Notes under the pieces: model-generated
What the model was told of the DNA's origin: nothing
Database searches by the model: none
The model's input: only the letters and a program-made list of their open reading frames with translations
Shown: positions 44,289-53,382 of the stretch, piece by piece
How the letters are laid out: each line of letters starts with the position of its first letter
Position numbering within the stretch: the first letter of the stretch is position 1
Assembly: GCA_945868505.1 (NCBI GenBank)
Contig: CAMBLO010000001.1
Coordinates: 124,001-188,000 of the forward strand
DNA from: an uncultured Clostridia bacterium
Lineage (GTDB): Bacteria > Bacillota > Clostridia > Lachnospirales > Anaerotignaceae
DNA length: 64,000 bases
Direction: 5' to 3'
Program-made: the position numbers and the translations under genes

Positions 44289-45443
44289 ATGAAGCGGATA
44301 ACCTTGTTACTCCTGCTTTTTTTATTGTCTGTAACACCTGCTTTTGCCGGCGAGCCGAAGGTTGCTGCCCAAGGGGCGGCGTTGATTGATGGGAAAACGG
44401 GGCGGCTTTTATGGGAGAAAAACGGCGAAAGACCCTTTGCTATGGCAAGCACCACCAAAATTATGACAGCCATACTGGTTTTGGAACGGGCAGATTTGGA
44501 GGACACCGTTACCGTCAGTAAAAATGCTGCCCATCAGCCGGAGGTACATATGGATTTGAAAGAAGGGGAGCAGTGGAAGGTGGGCGATTTGCTTTCTGCC
44601 ATGATGCTGCGTTCCTATAACGATGCGGCGGTGGCGTTGGCGGAGCATGTTTCTGGGAGTGTGGAGAAATTCTGCGCCGAAATGACAAAAAAGGCAGGAA
44701 AAATTGGGGCAAAGGATACGGTTTTTGGCTCGCCCAATGGTCTGGACAGCCATTTGACCGATGCACAGCATCATTCCACAGCCTACGATATGTCCCTGAT
44801 TGCAGCCTATGCGCTGGAAAATGAGACCTTTCGGGAAATCATCGCCCAGTCGGAAATTTCTGTGGCGGATTTGGAAGGAAAGCATATCTGCAATACTACC
44901 AACGCAGACCGTTTTTTGAAGGAATACAGTGGTGCATTGGGCATAAAAACAGGCTATACCAATAAGGCGGGACATTGCTTTGTGGGGGCGGCGGAACGGG
45001 AGGATGTCCTGTTGATTTCCACTGTCCTTGGTAGCGGTTGGGGGACGGCAGGAAAAGAGAAAAAATGGACGGACACGAAAGCCCTGATGGACTATGGCTT
45101 CGATACCTTCCATCCCTATGAAGCGGTGGCAAAGGGGACTGTTTTTGGGGAAGTGAAGATTGGCGATTCTCCAACAAAACAGGTAGAGACTGTTTTGGCA
45201 GAGGGGTATACGGCTTTGTTTTCGGCGGAAGAAATAGAAAACCTGCGGCTGGAAGCAGATTTGCCAAAGGAAGTAGAAGCCCCTGTGGAAAAGGGTGAGA
45301 AATTGGGAAAAGCCACCCTTTGGTTGAAAGAAGAAAAGCTGGCGGAAATCGACCTTTTGGCGAGAGAAGCAGCCCGCCCCTTCACCTTAATGGAAAGGCT
45401 CCATAGACTCGCAAAAAACTGGCTGACATGGAGAAAATTTTGA
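44289..45443 (+). CDS. dacF: D-alanyl-D-alanine carboxypeptidase (DacF-like PBP5 family)
   Basis: 384 residues. A signal peptide (1-20, ending AFA) and the penicillin-binding S11 triad: STTK with Ser54/Lys57, SYN at 109-111 and KTG at 220-222. A C-terminal beta domain and a final hydrophobic/amphipathic segment (ending LTWRKF) serve as membrane anchor. It trims the last D-Ala from peptidoglycan stems. Two ATGs six bases apart follow AGGAGG; I prefer 44289. The sporulation-specific role of Bacillus DacF is not proven here. Confidence 0.92.
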   Translation: MKRITLLLLLFLLSVTPAFAGEPKVAAQGAALIDGKTGRLLWEKNGERPFAMASTTKIMTAILVLERADLEDTVTVSKNAAHQPEVHMDLKEGEQWKVGDLLSAMMLRSYNDAAVALAEHVSGSVEKFCAEMTKKAGKIGAKDTVFGSPNGLDSHLTDAQHHSTAYDMSLIAAYALENETFREIIAQSEISVADLEGKHICNTTNADRFLKEYSGALGIKTGYTNKAGHCFVGAAEREDVLLISTVLGSGWGTAGKEKKWTDTKALMDYGFDTFHPYEAVAKGTVFGEVKIGDSPTKQVETVLAEGYTALFSAEEIENLRLEADLPKEVEAPVEKGEKLGKATLWLKEEKLAEIDLLAREAARPFTLMERLHRLAKNWLTWRKF

Positions 45444-45468
45444 CTTTGTTTCCGTCCTCGGGTATACT
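45440..45468 (+). promoter_or_regulatory. rluB promoter
   Basis: TTGACT (45440-45445), a 17-base spacer and TATACT (45463-45468). The -35 overlaps the last codon of dacF. Confidence 0.75.
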
Positions 45469-45507
45469 GTTCTTAACAAATACTTTTGAGAGAACGGAGA
45501 TTTCTAT

Positions 45508-46230
45508 ATGGAAGAAAGATTGCAGAAATTTTTGGCGGAAGCGGGCATTGCTTCCCGCAGAAAAGCGGAAGAACTGATTGCCCAGGGGAAGGTAAAGGTA
45601 AATGGCAAGGTAGTCACGGAAATGGGCATCAAGATTGATCCCGCTAAGGATGAAGTGACTTATCTGGATAAAAAAGTGACCACAAAAGAGACAAAGATGG
45701 TTTATATCATGCTGTATAAACCGGAAGGGTATGTGACAACAGCCAAGGAACAGTTTGGCAGACCTGCGGTGATGGATTTGGTGAAGGGTGTCAAGGAACG
45801 CATTTTCCCCGTGGGTCGGTTGGATTATGATACTTCTGGTCTGCTGCTGCTGACCAACGACGGCGACCTGACTTATAAGCTGACCCATCCCAAGCATGAT
45901 GTGGATAAGACCTATATCGCAAAGCTGTACGGTATCCCTGATGAAGGGGCATTGCAGAAATTCCGCAGAGGTGTAGTGATTGATGGCAAGAGGACGAAGC
46001 CTGCAAAAATTCAGATTATCGATAAGGATAAGGATGGTCGTTTCTGCACAGCGGAAATCATCATCCACGAAGGCAGAAACAGACAGGTGCGTAAGATGTG
46101 CGAAGCCATCAAGCATCCCGTGGCACAGCTAAAGCGTGTAGCAACAGGCGACCTGAAGCTGGGCGATTTGCAGAAAGGCAAATATCGCCATTTGACAGAA
46201 AAGGAAATCAAATACCTGAAGAAGCTGTAA
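45508..46230 (+). CDS. rluB: Pseudouridine synthase, RluB/RsuA family
   Basis: 240 residues. An N-terminal S4 domain (LQKFLAEAGIASRRKAEELI, 4-23) and the RsuA/RluB catalytic domain with GRLDYDTSGLLLLTNDGDL, where the Asp is the catalytic residue, and GRNRQVRKM. It modifies a uridine of 23S or 16S rRNA; RluB is preferred by the gene order scpA-scpB-dacF-rluB. GGAGA precedes the ATG. A terminator follows. Confidence 0.93.
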   Translation: MEERLQKFLAEAGIASRRKAEELIAQGKVKVNGKVVTEMGIKIDPAKDEVTYLDKKVTTKETKMVYIMLYKPEGYVTTAKEQFGRPAVMDLVKGVKERIFPVGRLDYDTSGLLLLTNDGDLTYKLTHPKHDVDKTYIAKLYGIPDEGALQKFRRGVVIDGKRTKPAKIQIIDKDKDGRFCTAEIIIHEGRNRQVRKMCEAIKHPVAQLKRVATGDLKLGDLQKGKYRHLTEKEIKYLKKL

Positions 46231-46241
46231 GGAAGATAGAG

Positions 46242-46268
46242 AAAGACCCCTGTGAGGGTCTTTTTTCT
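46242..46268 (+). terminator. Terminator of rluB
   Basis: A short stem agaccc/gggtct (46244-46249 with 46256-46261) and six or more T, beginning 14 bases after the stop. Confidence 0.8.
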
Positions 46269-46270
46269 TG

Positions 46271-46299
46271 TTGAAAGGTTGCTTCAGATAACGTATAAT
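46271..46299 (+). promoter_or_regulatory. Promoter of the histidine phosphatase-ispH operon
   Basis: TTGAAA (46271-46276), a 17-base spacer and a perfect TATAAT (46294-46299). Confidence 0.8.
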
Positions 46300-46342
46300 A
46301 AGTATTTAGGAAAAAGTAGATTACAATGTAGGAGAGTGCCTC

Positions 46343-46990
46343 ATGGAACAGAAAAGAACAAGATTTTATCTCATCCGCCACGGGGAGACGGATTGGAACA
46401 AAGGCGGCCGCTATCAGGGCTGCACGAATATACAGTTGAACGACGCAGGCAGAGAACAGGCACGCCTTCTGGGCGAACGCTTCAAATATATGCCCTTGGA
46501 TGTGGTGTATGTTTCTCCCTTAGACAGAGCTGTGGCAACGGCAGAGCCTTTGGCTGCTGCCCATGGTCTGACCCCCATCAAGGATGCCCATTTCCGGGAA
46601 ATTAACTTTGGTGAATGGGAAGGACATACCATTGCAGAATTGTCCGAAAAATTCGGCAAGGCCTATACAGATTTTTTTGCAAACCCCTTCGACCATCCCG
46701 TTCCCGGGGAAGGTTCCTTCCAGAATGCCATGGATCGTGCCATCGAGGGTTTCAATGCCTTGGCGGAAAAACACAAAGGGCAGAATGTTGCCATCGTTTC
46801 CCATGGGGGCTTGCTGCGGGTCATGTTGGTGGGGCTTTTGGAAATGGGCGATGCCTTCTATCGGAAAACATGGATGACCAATACATCCATTACTATGTTG
46901 GATGTATTGGAGGATGGCAGAAAGCTGCTGATGACGCTGAATGATAAAGCCCACTTAGAGATGGCTGAGGTATTCAAAAAGGGTGAATGA
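46343..46990 (+). CDS. Histidine phosphatase family protein (PhoE/CobC-like)
   Basis: 215 residues. The RHGE motif is at 12-15 (phospho-accepting His13) with TDWN after it; the second His lies in VSHGGLLRV. The length and the TDWNKGGRYQG context fit the broad-specificity phosphatase or phosphoglycerate mutase-like branch. The substrate is unknown; 2,3-BPG-dependent mutase is unlikely as it lacks the long insert. It overlaps or touches the next gene, so it is the first member of a five-gene operon. Confidence 0.9.
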   Translation: MEQKRTRFYLIRHGETDWNKGGRYQGCTNIQLNDAGREQARLLGERFKYMPLDVVYVSPLDRAVATAEPLAAAHGLTPIKDAHFREINFGEWEGHTIAELSEKFGKAYTDFFANPFDHPVPGEGSFQNAMDRAIEGFNALAEKHKGQNVAIVSHGGLLRVMLVGLLEMGDAFYRKTWMTNTSITMLDVLEDGRKLLMTLNDKAHLEMAEVFKKGE

Positions 46991-46991
46991 T

Positions 46992-48230
46992 ATGAAAAAG
47001 AAGATCATCGTGGTAGGCGCAGGGGCGGCAGGGCTGATGGCAGCAGGCCGTGCGGCGGAAAAGGGCCATGAAGTTCATTTATATGAAAAAAACAACAGAA
47101 TCGGGAAAAAGATTCTCATTACAGGGAAGGGACGCTGCAATGTAACCAACGACAGCGATGTGGAAGGTCTTTTGGACAACATCCCCGGTAATCCCTATTT
47201 CCTGTATAGTGCCTTTTATCAGCTGGACAGCTTTCAGCTGCAGGAATTTTTCAAAAATCTGGGGCTGGAGTTGAAGGTGGAACGGGGCAAGCGGGTTTTC
47301 CCTGTTTCCGACCGTTCTCTGGATGTGGTTCTGGCGTTGGAAAAATATTTGAAGAAAAATAAAGTGAAGCTGCATCTGGAAAGCCCTGTGGACAGTATCC
47401 TCATCGAGGAGGGCAAAGCTGCTGGCATCCGTCTGAAAAACGGCAAGGAAGAAAAAGCCGATGGCGTTATCGTTTGCACAGGGGGTCTTTCCTATCCCGG
47501 GACAGGCTCTACCGGTGATGGCTATCGTTTTGCCAAGGCGGCAGGCCATCATGTGACCAAGCTGTATCCTTCTTTGGTGCCCTTGAAAACGGCAGAGGAT
47601 TGGTGCCATGAACTGATGGGCCTGAGCTTGAAGAATATTGAAATCACAATCAAAAATAATAAGGGGAAAAAGGTCTACAGCGACTTTGGGGAAATGCTGT
47701 TCACCCATTTCGGCGTTTCCGGCCCCGTCATTTTGAGTGCCAGCAGACATATCATCCTGACGATTGAGGAGGGCTACAAGCTTTATATCGATTTGAAGCC
47801 TGCCATGGATGAAAAGAAGCTGGATACGAGACTTTTGAGGGATTTTGAAAAATATGCAAACAAGGATTTTGCCAATGCTTTGGACGATCTGCTTCCCCAG
47901 AAGCTGATTCCTGTTATTATCCAATTGGCGGAGATCGACCCTCGCAAAAAGGTCAACAGCATCACCAAGGAAGAACGAAAACGTCTTTGCACCCTGTTGA
48001 AAGCCCTGCCCTTGACCATCACAGGCACAACGGGCTATAACGAAGCAGTGGTGACCTGCGGCGGCATCAATGTAGATGAAATTGACCCTTCCACCATGGA
48101 AAGCAAATTTGTGAGAAATCTGCATTTCGCAGGGGAGGTTTTGGACGTAGACGCCTATACAGGGGGCTTTAATCTGCAGATTGCCTTTTCCACAGGCTAT
48201 GTGGCGGGGGAAAGCATCTGCCAGGCATAA
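46992..48230 (+). CDS. HI0933-family NAD(P)/FAD-dependent oxidoreductase
   Basis: 412 residues. The FAD-binding VGAGAAGLMAAGRA motif is at the N-terminus (about 6-19), then KILITGKGRCNVTN and the C-terminal GEVLDVDAYTGGFNLQIAFSTGYVAG, both hallmarks of HI0933 flavoproteins (YtfP, YhiN). The reaction is unknown. The gene is commonly linked with cmk, plsC and ispH in Clostridia, as here. The ATG at 46992 follows GGGTGA; a GTG three codons earlier lies inside the previous stop region. Confidence 0.92.
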   Translation: MKKKIIVVGAGAAGLMAAGRAAEKGHEVHLYEKNNRIGKKILITGKGRCNVTNDSDVEGLLDNIPGNPYFLYSAFYQLDSFQLQEFFKNLGLELKVERGKRVFPVSDRSLDVVLALEKYLKKNKVKLHLESPVDSILIEEGKAAGIRLKNGKEEKADGVIVCTGGLSYPGTGSTGDGYRFAKAAGHHVTKLYPSLVPLKTAEDWCHELMGLSLKNIEITIKNNKGKKVYSDFGEMLFTHFGVSGPVILSASRHIILTIEEGYKLYIDLKPAMDEKKLDTRLLRDFEKYANKDFANALDDLLPQKLIPVIIQLAEIDPRKKVNSITKEERKRLCTLLKALPLTITGTTGYNEAVVTCGGINVDEIDPSTMESKFVRNLHFAGEVLDVDAYTGGFNLQIAFSTGYVAGESICQA

Positions 48231-48242
48231 GGAGGAAAGAAA

Positions 48243-48920
48243 ATGAAACGATTTGCCATTGCGGTGGACGGGCCTGCGGGCTCCGGTAAAAGCACCGTTG
48301 CAAAAATGGTTGCCAGAAAGCTTGGCATTATTTATGTAGATACGGGGGCGATGTATCGCACTGTTGCCCTTCATTGCACCCAGAAAAATATTCCTTTGGA
48401 GGACGAAGCAGCCGTTGTGGCTGCTCTGGATGGGCTCAATATGCGTATTCAGCCCAATGAAGATGGACAGCGCATTTTCCTGAACGAAGAAGATGTGACA
48501 ACAAAAATCAGAACGGCGGAAATCGGCAAAGGTGCTTCCGTTGTTGCTGCTTATCAGAAGGTCAGAGAACGGATGGTAGAACTGCAGCAGGAAATGGCAA
48601 AAGAGCATTCTGTTATCATGGACGGCAGAGATATCGGCACAGTAGTACTGCCCCATGCGGAAGTAAAGATTTATCTGGATGCAGGCGTGGAGGAAAGAAC
48701 TCGCCGCCGTGTAGGGGAACTGGAAGCCAAGGGCGAAACTGCCGATTTTGAAGAAATCAAAAAAATGATTATCCAGAGAGATTACAACGATATGCACAGA
48801 GAACACAGTCCCTTGAAAAAGGCAGAAGATGCTATCAGTCTGGATTCTACAGGCATGAGCATTGCAGAAGTGCAGCAGGCGATTCTGGATATTACAGCGG
48901 AAAGGGTGAAGGAAGAATGA
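48243..48920 (+). CDS. cmk: Cytidylate kinase
   Basis: 225 residues. Phosphorylates CMP and dCMP to the diphosphates. P-loop GPAGSGKSTVAK near 10-21, YVDTGAMYRTVAL (CMP site) and the MDGRDIGTVVLPHA and IIQRDYNDMHRE segments. The length is normal. GGAGG lies before the ATG, and its stop overlaps plsC by four bases. Confidence 0.97.
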   Translation: MKRFAIAVDGPAGSGKSTVAKMVARKLGIIYVDTGAMYRTVALHCTQKNIPLEDEAAVVAALDGLNMRIQPNEDGQRIFLNEEDVTTKIRTAEIGKGASVVAAYQKVRERMVELQQEMAKEHSVIMDGRDIGTVVLPHAEVKIYLDAGVEERTRRRVGELEAKGETADFEEIKKMIIQRDYNDMHREHSPLKKAEDAISLDSTGMSIAEVQQAILDITAERVKEE

Positions 48921-49519
48921 AGGGTGAATCCTGGTTTTGCAGACTGGCGGTTAGAGTGGTAAGATTTTGGTTTGCCATCATGTTCAAGGTAGAAGTCATT
49001 GGTAAAGAAAATGTGCCGAATAATGGGAATGCCATTATCTGCTGTAACCATTACAGCAACTACGACCCCTTTGCTGCTGCCATTTATTTGGATAGACTGC
49101 CCCATTATATCGGCAAAAAGGAACTGTTCAAATATAAGATTGTGGCATGGGCATTAAGTGAATGTGGGGTATTCCCCATCGACAGAAAGGCTTCCATGGA
49201 TATGAAGGCTGTCAAAACAGCTTTAAAAGTGCTGAAAGAAGGCAAGATTCTGGGTATCTTTGCGGAAGGTAAGCGTGTCAAGGAAGGGGAAGAAGTAGAC
49301 GCCAAGGGCGGTGTGGCTTTGTTTGCCATGAAGGGCAATGCTCCTGTCATCCCTTGCGCCATCAGCGGCAAATATAAATTCCGCAGCAAGATTACAGTGG
49401 AATATGGCGAACCCCTGACACTGGATGAATTCCGCGGGCAGAAACTGACAACAGAACTAATGGGCGAGATTACAGAAGTCATCATGGGCAGAGTGGAAGA
49501 AATGAAGGTGAAAGCATGA
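48917..49519 (+). CDS. plsC: 1-acyl-sn-glycerol-3-phosphate acyltransferase
   Basis: 200 residues. One N-terminal hydrophobic segment (about 8-25) and the acyltransferase blocks: NHYSNYDPF (H-x4-D), the FPIDR block and FAEGKRVKEGE, which replaces the usual FPEGTR. It makes phosphatidic acid from lysophosphatidic acid at the inner face of the membrane. It overlaps both cmk and ispH by four bases each, so it is tightly coupled. Confidence 0.93.
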   Translation: MKGESWFCRLAVRVVRFWFAIMFKVEVIGKENVPNNGNAIICCNHYSNYDPFAAAIYLDRLPHYIGKKELFKYKIVAWALSECGVFPIDRKASMDMKAVKTALKVLKEGKILGIFAEGKRVKEGEEVDAKGGVALFAMKGNAPVIPCAISGKYKFRSKITVEYGEPLTLDEFRGQKLTTELMGEITEVIMGRVEEMKVKA

Positions 49520-51477
49520 GCAATGTGAAGCTGGCGGAATCCGCAGGGTTTTGCTTTGGCGTTAAGCGTGCCATTGAAATGGCATACGAAGAAATTGAAA
49601 AAAACAATGACGAGCCTTTATATTCTTATGGCCCTCTGATTCATAACAAAGAAGTGACAAACGATCTGGATGCGAAAGGTCTGCACATCATCGAATCTTT
49701 GGATGGGATCGAGGAGGGTACCGTTGTTATCCGTTCCCACGGTGTTGGCAAATTTTTATATGACGCTTTGGAAGAAAAGGGCATGAAAATGGTGGATGGC
49801 ACCTGTCCTTTCGTAAAAAAAATACATAACATCGTAAAAAAGGCTTGGGAAAGCGGCAAAAGCGTCATTATTGCCGGGGATGGCAACCACCCCGAAGTCA
49901 TGGGCATCAATGGCTGGTGCGGCAACAGCGCAGTCATTCTGGAAAGCCCCGAAGCGGCAGCGGCGGCAGATCTGCCTGCAGACAAGGAATATGCTGTGGT
50001 GGTGCAGACTACCTTCCGCCAGAGCAAATTTGACGAAATGCTGGATATTTTAAAGGGAAAGGGTCTGTCTTTGGATATTTCCCAGACCATCTGCTCCGCA
50101 ACGGAGAAGAGACAGAAGGAAGCCGTTCAACTGTCCCAGAGTGTAGACAAAATGATCGTGATTGGCGACAAAAAAAGCTCCAATACGCAAAAACTGGTGG
50201 AAATCTGCAAAAAAAATTGTGAGAATACCGTTCATATTGAAACAATTTGCGATTTGGTGTTGAAAACTTTTTCGAAGGATGATAAAATAGGTATAACTGC
50301 AGGTGCGTCCACACCGCCTGCAATAATTAAGGAGGTAGTAGTTACTATGAGCGAATTTGAAAATGCACAGAATTTAGGAGAGGAAGTAAGCTTTGAGCAG
50401 ATGTTGGAAGAATCCCTCGTTACACTGCATACTGGCGATGTTGTAAAAGGCACAGTTATCCAGGTAGTTGGCGAAGAAGTTTCCGTTAATCTGGGTTTCA
50501 AATCTGACGGTGTTATCCCCAGAGGCGAATTCAGCAGAGATACAACAGTAGTTCCCAGCAAGGTAGTTCAGCCCGGCGATGAAATCGAAGTTTTCGTTGT
50601 TCGTGTGAACGATGGCGACGGCAATGTTCTGCTGTCCAGAAAACGCATCGAAGAACAGAAGGGCATGGAAGATATCGAAAAGGCTTTCAACGAAAAAACA
50701 GTTGTTACAGGTACAGTAACAGACGTTGTGAAAGGCGGCCTGATCGCAGTTGTAAATGGTGTAAGAGTATTCATCCCCTCTTCCCAGGTTTCCAATAGAT
50801 TCATCGAAGACCTGAGCGTATTCAAAGGCCAGGAACTGGAATTCAACATCATCGAAATGGATAGAGTAAAACGTCGTATCATTGGCGGCAGAAAAGCTCT
50901 GGTTGAACAGGAAATCGCAGCGAAGAGAGCAGCTCTGTTCGAAACAATCGAAGTTGGCTCCAAGATCGCTGGCACAGTATCCAGACTGACAGATTTCGGT
51001 GCTTTCGTTGATCTGGGCGGCGTAGACGGTCTGATCCACATTTCCGAAATGAGCTGGGGCAGAATCTCCAACCCCAGAGAAGTGCTGAAAGAAGGCCAGG
51101 CAGTTGAAGTATTCGTTCTGGATGTAGACAAAGAAAAAGGCAAAATCAGCCTGTCCCTGAAAGATGCCAACATGAACCCTTGGAAACTGGCAGCAGATAA
51201 ATATGCAGTTGGTTCCATCGTAGAAGGTAAGGTTGTTCGCATGGTACCTTTCGGTGCTTTCGTTGAACTAGAACCCGGCGTAGATGGTCTGGTACACATC
51301 TCTCAGATTGCTAACAAACACGTTGTAAAACCCGAAGATGAACTGAAGGTTGGCGAAATCATCAACGTGAAGGTTCTGGAAGTAAATTCCGAACAGAAAA
51401 AAATCAGCCTCTCCAAGAGACAGGCAGACGCTCCTGTGGAAGAAGCTCCTGCAGAAGAAGCTCCCGCAGCAGAATAA
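49516..51477 (+). CDS. ispH-rpsA: Fused HMBPP reductase (IspH) and ribosomal protein S1-like protein
   Basis: 653 residues. Residues 1-277 are IspH: cluster ligands Cys13, Cys97 and Cys193, with SHGVG and the QTTFRQSKF region. It makes IPP and DMAPP in the MEP pathway. Residues 278-653 hold four S1 domains (about 306-375, 395-455, 480-550 and 565-633), related to ribosomal protein S1, and an acidic Ala/Pro/Glu tail. The fusion is typical of Clostridia. An internal promoter-like sequence (50260-50288) and a ribosome-binding site before Met278 (50347) suggest that free S1 protein can also be made. Confidence 0.95.
   Translation: MSNVKLAESAGFCFGVKRAIEMAYEEIEKNNDEPLYSYGPLIHNKEVTNDLDAKGLHIIESLDGIEEGTVVIRSHGVGKFLYDALEEKGMKMVDGTCPFVKKIHNIVKKAWESGKSVIIAGDGNHPEVMGINGWCGNSAVILESPEAAAAADLPADKEYAVVVQTTFRQSKFDEMLDILKGKGLSLDISQTICSATEKRQKEAVQLSQSVDKMIVIGDKKSSNTQKLVEICKKNCENTVHIETICDLVLKTFSKDDKIGITAGASTPPAIIKEVVVTMSEFENAQNLGEEVSFEQMLEESLVTLHTGDVVKGTVIQVVGEEVSVNLGFKSDGVIPRGEFSRDTTVVPSKVVQPGDEIEVFVVRVNDGDGNVLLSRKRIEEQKGMEDIEKAFNEKTVVTGTVTDVVKGGLIAVVNGVRVFIPSSQVSNRFIEDLSVFKGQELEFNIIEMDRVKRRIIGGRKALVEQEIAAKRAALFETIEVGSKIAGTVSRLTDFGAFVDLGGVDGLIHISEMSWGRISNPREVLKEGQAVEVFVLDVDKEKGKISLSLKDANMNPWKLAADKYAVGSIVEGKVVRMVPFGAFVELEPGVDGLVHISQIANKHVVKPEDELKVGEIINVKVLEVNSEQKKISLSKRQADAPVEEAPAEEAPAAE
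50260..50288 (+). promoter_or_regulatory. Promoter candidate inside ispH before the S1 part
   Basis: TTGAAA (50260-50265), a 17-base spacer and TAAAAT (50283-50288), each one mismatch from consensus. It lies within coding sequence, 59 bases before the internal ATG at 50347. Confidence 0.55.
50329..50349 (+). promoter_or_regulatory. Internal ribosome-binding site and start of S1 part
   Basis: AAGGAGG (50329-50335), 11 bases and an in-frame ATG (50347), exactly at the IspH/S1 domain border. The spacing is a little long but usable. Confidence 0.6.
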
Positions 51478-51490
51478 TCCCGTGTGCAAA

Positions 51491-51528
51491 AGCTCCCATT
51501 GTGGCGTGACCATGGTGGGAGTTTTTTC
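51491..51528 (+). terminator. Terminator of ispH-rpsA
   Basis: A 12-base stem (51493-51504 with 51510-51521) with three G-U pairs, loop cgtga and a run of six T. Confidence 0.85.
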
Positions 51529-51767
51529 ATTTTCCTATCTTCAATCGCATATAAAAATTTTTTTCATAGACATTTTTTGCGAAATGCAATGAAAGATTTT
51601 CATGCGGAAAAGAAAAGCCTTAGAAATCGGACTTTTCTATATTTTTAAAGTAAAATCAAGGGTTTTATTAAAATTTCTATATATGCAGGTTTTGAATAAT
51701 ATTAAAAAAATTCATAGAAAAGCCTGATTTATAGAAAAAACATTAGAAAACAATAAAAAAACCGACA

Positions 51768-51796
51768 TTGTTATGCAGACGATTTTATGATATACT
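51768..51796 (+). promoter_or_regulatory. deoC promoter
   Basis: TTGTTA (51768-51773), a 17-base spacer and an extended -10, TGATATACT (TATACT 51791-51796). Confidence 0.7.
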
Positions 51797-51831
51797 TTAA
51801 AGTAATTTAGTGGGATAGAGGAGGAAAGTGC

Positions 51832-52491
51832 ATGGAAAAATGTGAAATTTTCCATTTTATCGACCATACATTGCTGAAACAGGACGCAGTTTGGGAACAG
51901 ATTCGCGAAATTTGTTTGCAGGGTATGGAATGCGATACTGCTTCCGTATGTATCCCTCCTTCTTTTGTAAAGCAGGCAGCTGATTTTGTGGAAGGAAAAC
52001 TTCCCATCTGCACAGTCATTGGTTTTCCGAATGGATACCAGACTACAGCGGTAAAAGCTTTTGAAGCGGCAGAAGCTGTGAAGGATGGTGCGGCTGAGAT
52101 CGATATGGTCATCAATATCGGCTGGGCAAAGGCAAAACGGTATGACGATATCCTGCAGGAGATCGATACAGTCAAGGATGCCTGCGGCGGGAAGCTGCTG
52201 AAGGTCATCATTGAAACCTGCCTTTTGACAGAAGAAGAAAAAATCGCTCTTTGCAATGTGGTGAGCCGCTCTAAGGCGGAATTCATCAAAACCAGCACAG
52301 GCTTTGCCGGCGGCGGAGCAACGCTGGAAGATATCCGACTGTTCAAAAAATATGTGACAAGGGATACGAAGATCAAGGCCGCAGGCGGCATCAGATCCGT
52401 TGCCGATGCGGAAGCATTCCTGGCAGCAGGGGCGGATCGGCTGGGGACCAGCTCTCTTCTTGCCATGCTGAAGCAGGAAATCGGGAAATAA
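51832..52491 (+). CDS. deoC: Deoxyribose-phosphate aldolase
   Basis: 219 residues. It splits 2-deoxyribose 5-phosphate into acetaldehyde and glyceraldehyde 3-phosphate in deoxynucleoside breakdown. Schiff-base Lys153 lies in EFIKTSTGF, with Asp91 in EIDMV and Lys182 in KIKAAGGIR. AGGAGG precedes the ATG. It is alone, without other deo genes. An inverted repeat aaatatgca/tgcatattt (52498-52528) follows, but lacks a T tract, so read-through into the ABC genes is possible. Confidence 0.96.
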   Translation: MEKCEIFHFIDHTLLKQDAVWEQIREICLQGMECDTASVCIPPSFVKQAADFVEGKLPICTVIGFPNGYQTTAVKAFEAAEAVKDGAAEIDMVINIGWAKAKRYDDILQEIDTVKDACGGKLLKVIIETCLLTEEEKIALCNVVSRSKAEFIKTSTGFAGGGATLEDIRLFKKYVTRDTKIKAAGGIRSVADAEAFLAAGADRLGTSSLLAMLKQEIGK

Positions 52492-52575
52492 GCCCATAAA
52501 TATGCAGAAGAGAATTCCATGCATATTTCATAAAAATAAACGGAAATGGGAAGAACAAAAAAGGAGGAGTTTACA

Positions 52576-53361
52576 ATGAGTTTATTCAAGAAATTTGCAG
52601 CAATGACACTGGCACTGACAATGGCATTCAGCTTTGCAGCATGTGGTGGTTCTCAGGAGGCACCTGCTGATGATGCAGCAGCTGATGGCAAAACTTACAT
52701 CATTGCTACAGACACAACATTCGCACCTTTCGAATTCCAGAATGATGCCGGCGAATATATTGGTATCGACTTGGATCTGCTGGCAGCAATCGCAGAAGAT
52801 CAGGGCTTCCAGTATGAACTGCAGTATCTGGGCTTCAACGCAGCAGTACAGGCTCTGGAATCCGGTCAGGCTGACGGCGTTATCGCTGGTATGTCCATCA
52901 CAGAAGAAAGACAGCAGAAATTCGATTTCTCCGAAGCTTACTTCGACAGCGGCGTTGTAATGGGTATCGCAGCAGATAACGAAGAAATCACATCTTATGA
53001 AGACCTGGCTGGCAAGAAAGTAGCAGTTAAGATTGGTACAGAAGGGCAGGCATTTGCTGAATCCATCAAAGACCAGTATGGTTTTGAAACAGTAACATTC
53101 GATACTTCCGATGCAATGTATCTGGATGTAAAAGGCGGCAATTCTGTAGCTTGCTTCGAAGACTATCCTGTAATGGGTTATGGCATTTCTCAGGGCAACG
53201 GTCTGAAAATGGTAACAGAAAAAGAACAGGGCAGCTCTTACGGTTTCGCAGTTGGCAAAGAAAAGAATGCAGAACTGCTGGAAATGTTCAACACAGGTCT
53301 TGCTAACCTGAAAGAAAGTGGCAAATATCAGGAAATTCTGGATACATACATCCAGGAATAA
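52576..53361 (+). CDS. Amino-acid ABC transporter substrate-binding lipoprotein
   Basis: 261 residues from the ATG at 52576 behind AAGGAGGAG. A signal peptide with lipobox FAAC (the Cys is lipidated), a short Ala/Asp linker and a polar-amino-acid binding fold of the SBP_bac_3 type (about 35-261; YIIATDTTFAPFEFQ, GIDLDLLAAIAEDQG, ITEERQQKFDFSEAY). It hands substrate to the permease and ATPase encoded just after it. The ligand is likely a polar or basic amino acid or cystine; sequence does not decide. Confidence 0.93.
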   Translation: MSLFKKFAAMTLALTMAFSFAACGGSQEAPADDAAADGKTYIIATDTTFAPFEFQNDAGEYIGIDLDLLAAIAEDQGFQYELQYLGFNAAVQALESGQADGVIAGMSITEERQQKFDFSEAYFDSGVVMGIAADNEEITSYEDLAGKKVAVKIGTEGQAFAESIKDQYGFETVTFDTSDAMYLDVKGGNSVACFEDYPVMGYGISQGNGLKMVTEKEQGSSYGFAVGKEKNAELLEMFNTGLANLKESGKYQEILDTYIQE

Positions 53362-53382
53362 TTCCTTAAGGAGTAGTGCCTC

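Larger units (their letters stand above)
51478..51831. other. Intergenic region between ispH-rpsA and deoC
   Basis: 354 bases. It holds the ispH-rpsA terminator (51491-51528), then about 230 AT-rich bases (51530-51760) in which I see no gene or clear structured element, then the deoC promoter (51768-51796) and ribosome-binding site. Confidence 0.7.

Noticed and set aside
52498..52528. Terminator between deoC and the ABC importer
   Set aside because: There is a 9-base inverted repeat, but no T tract follows it, so I left it unassigned and only mention it under deoC.
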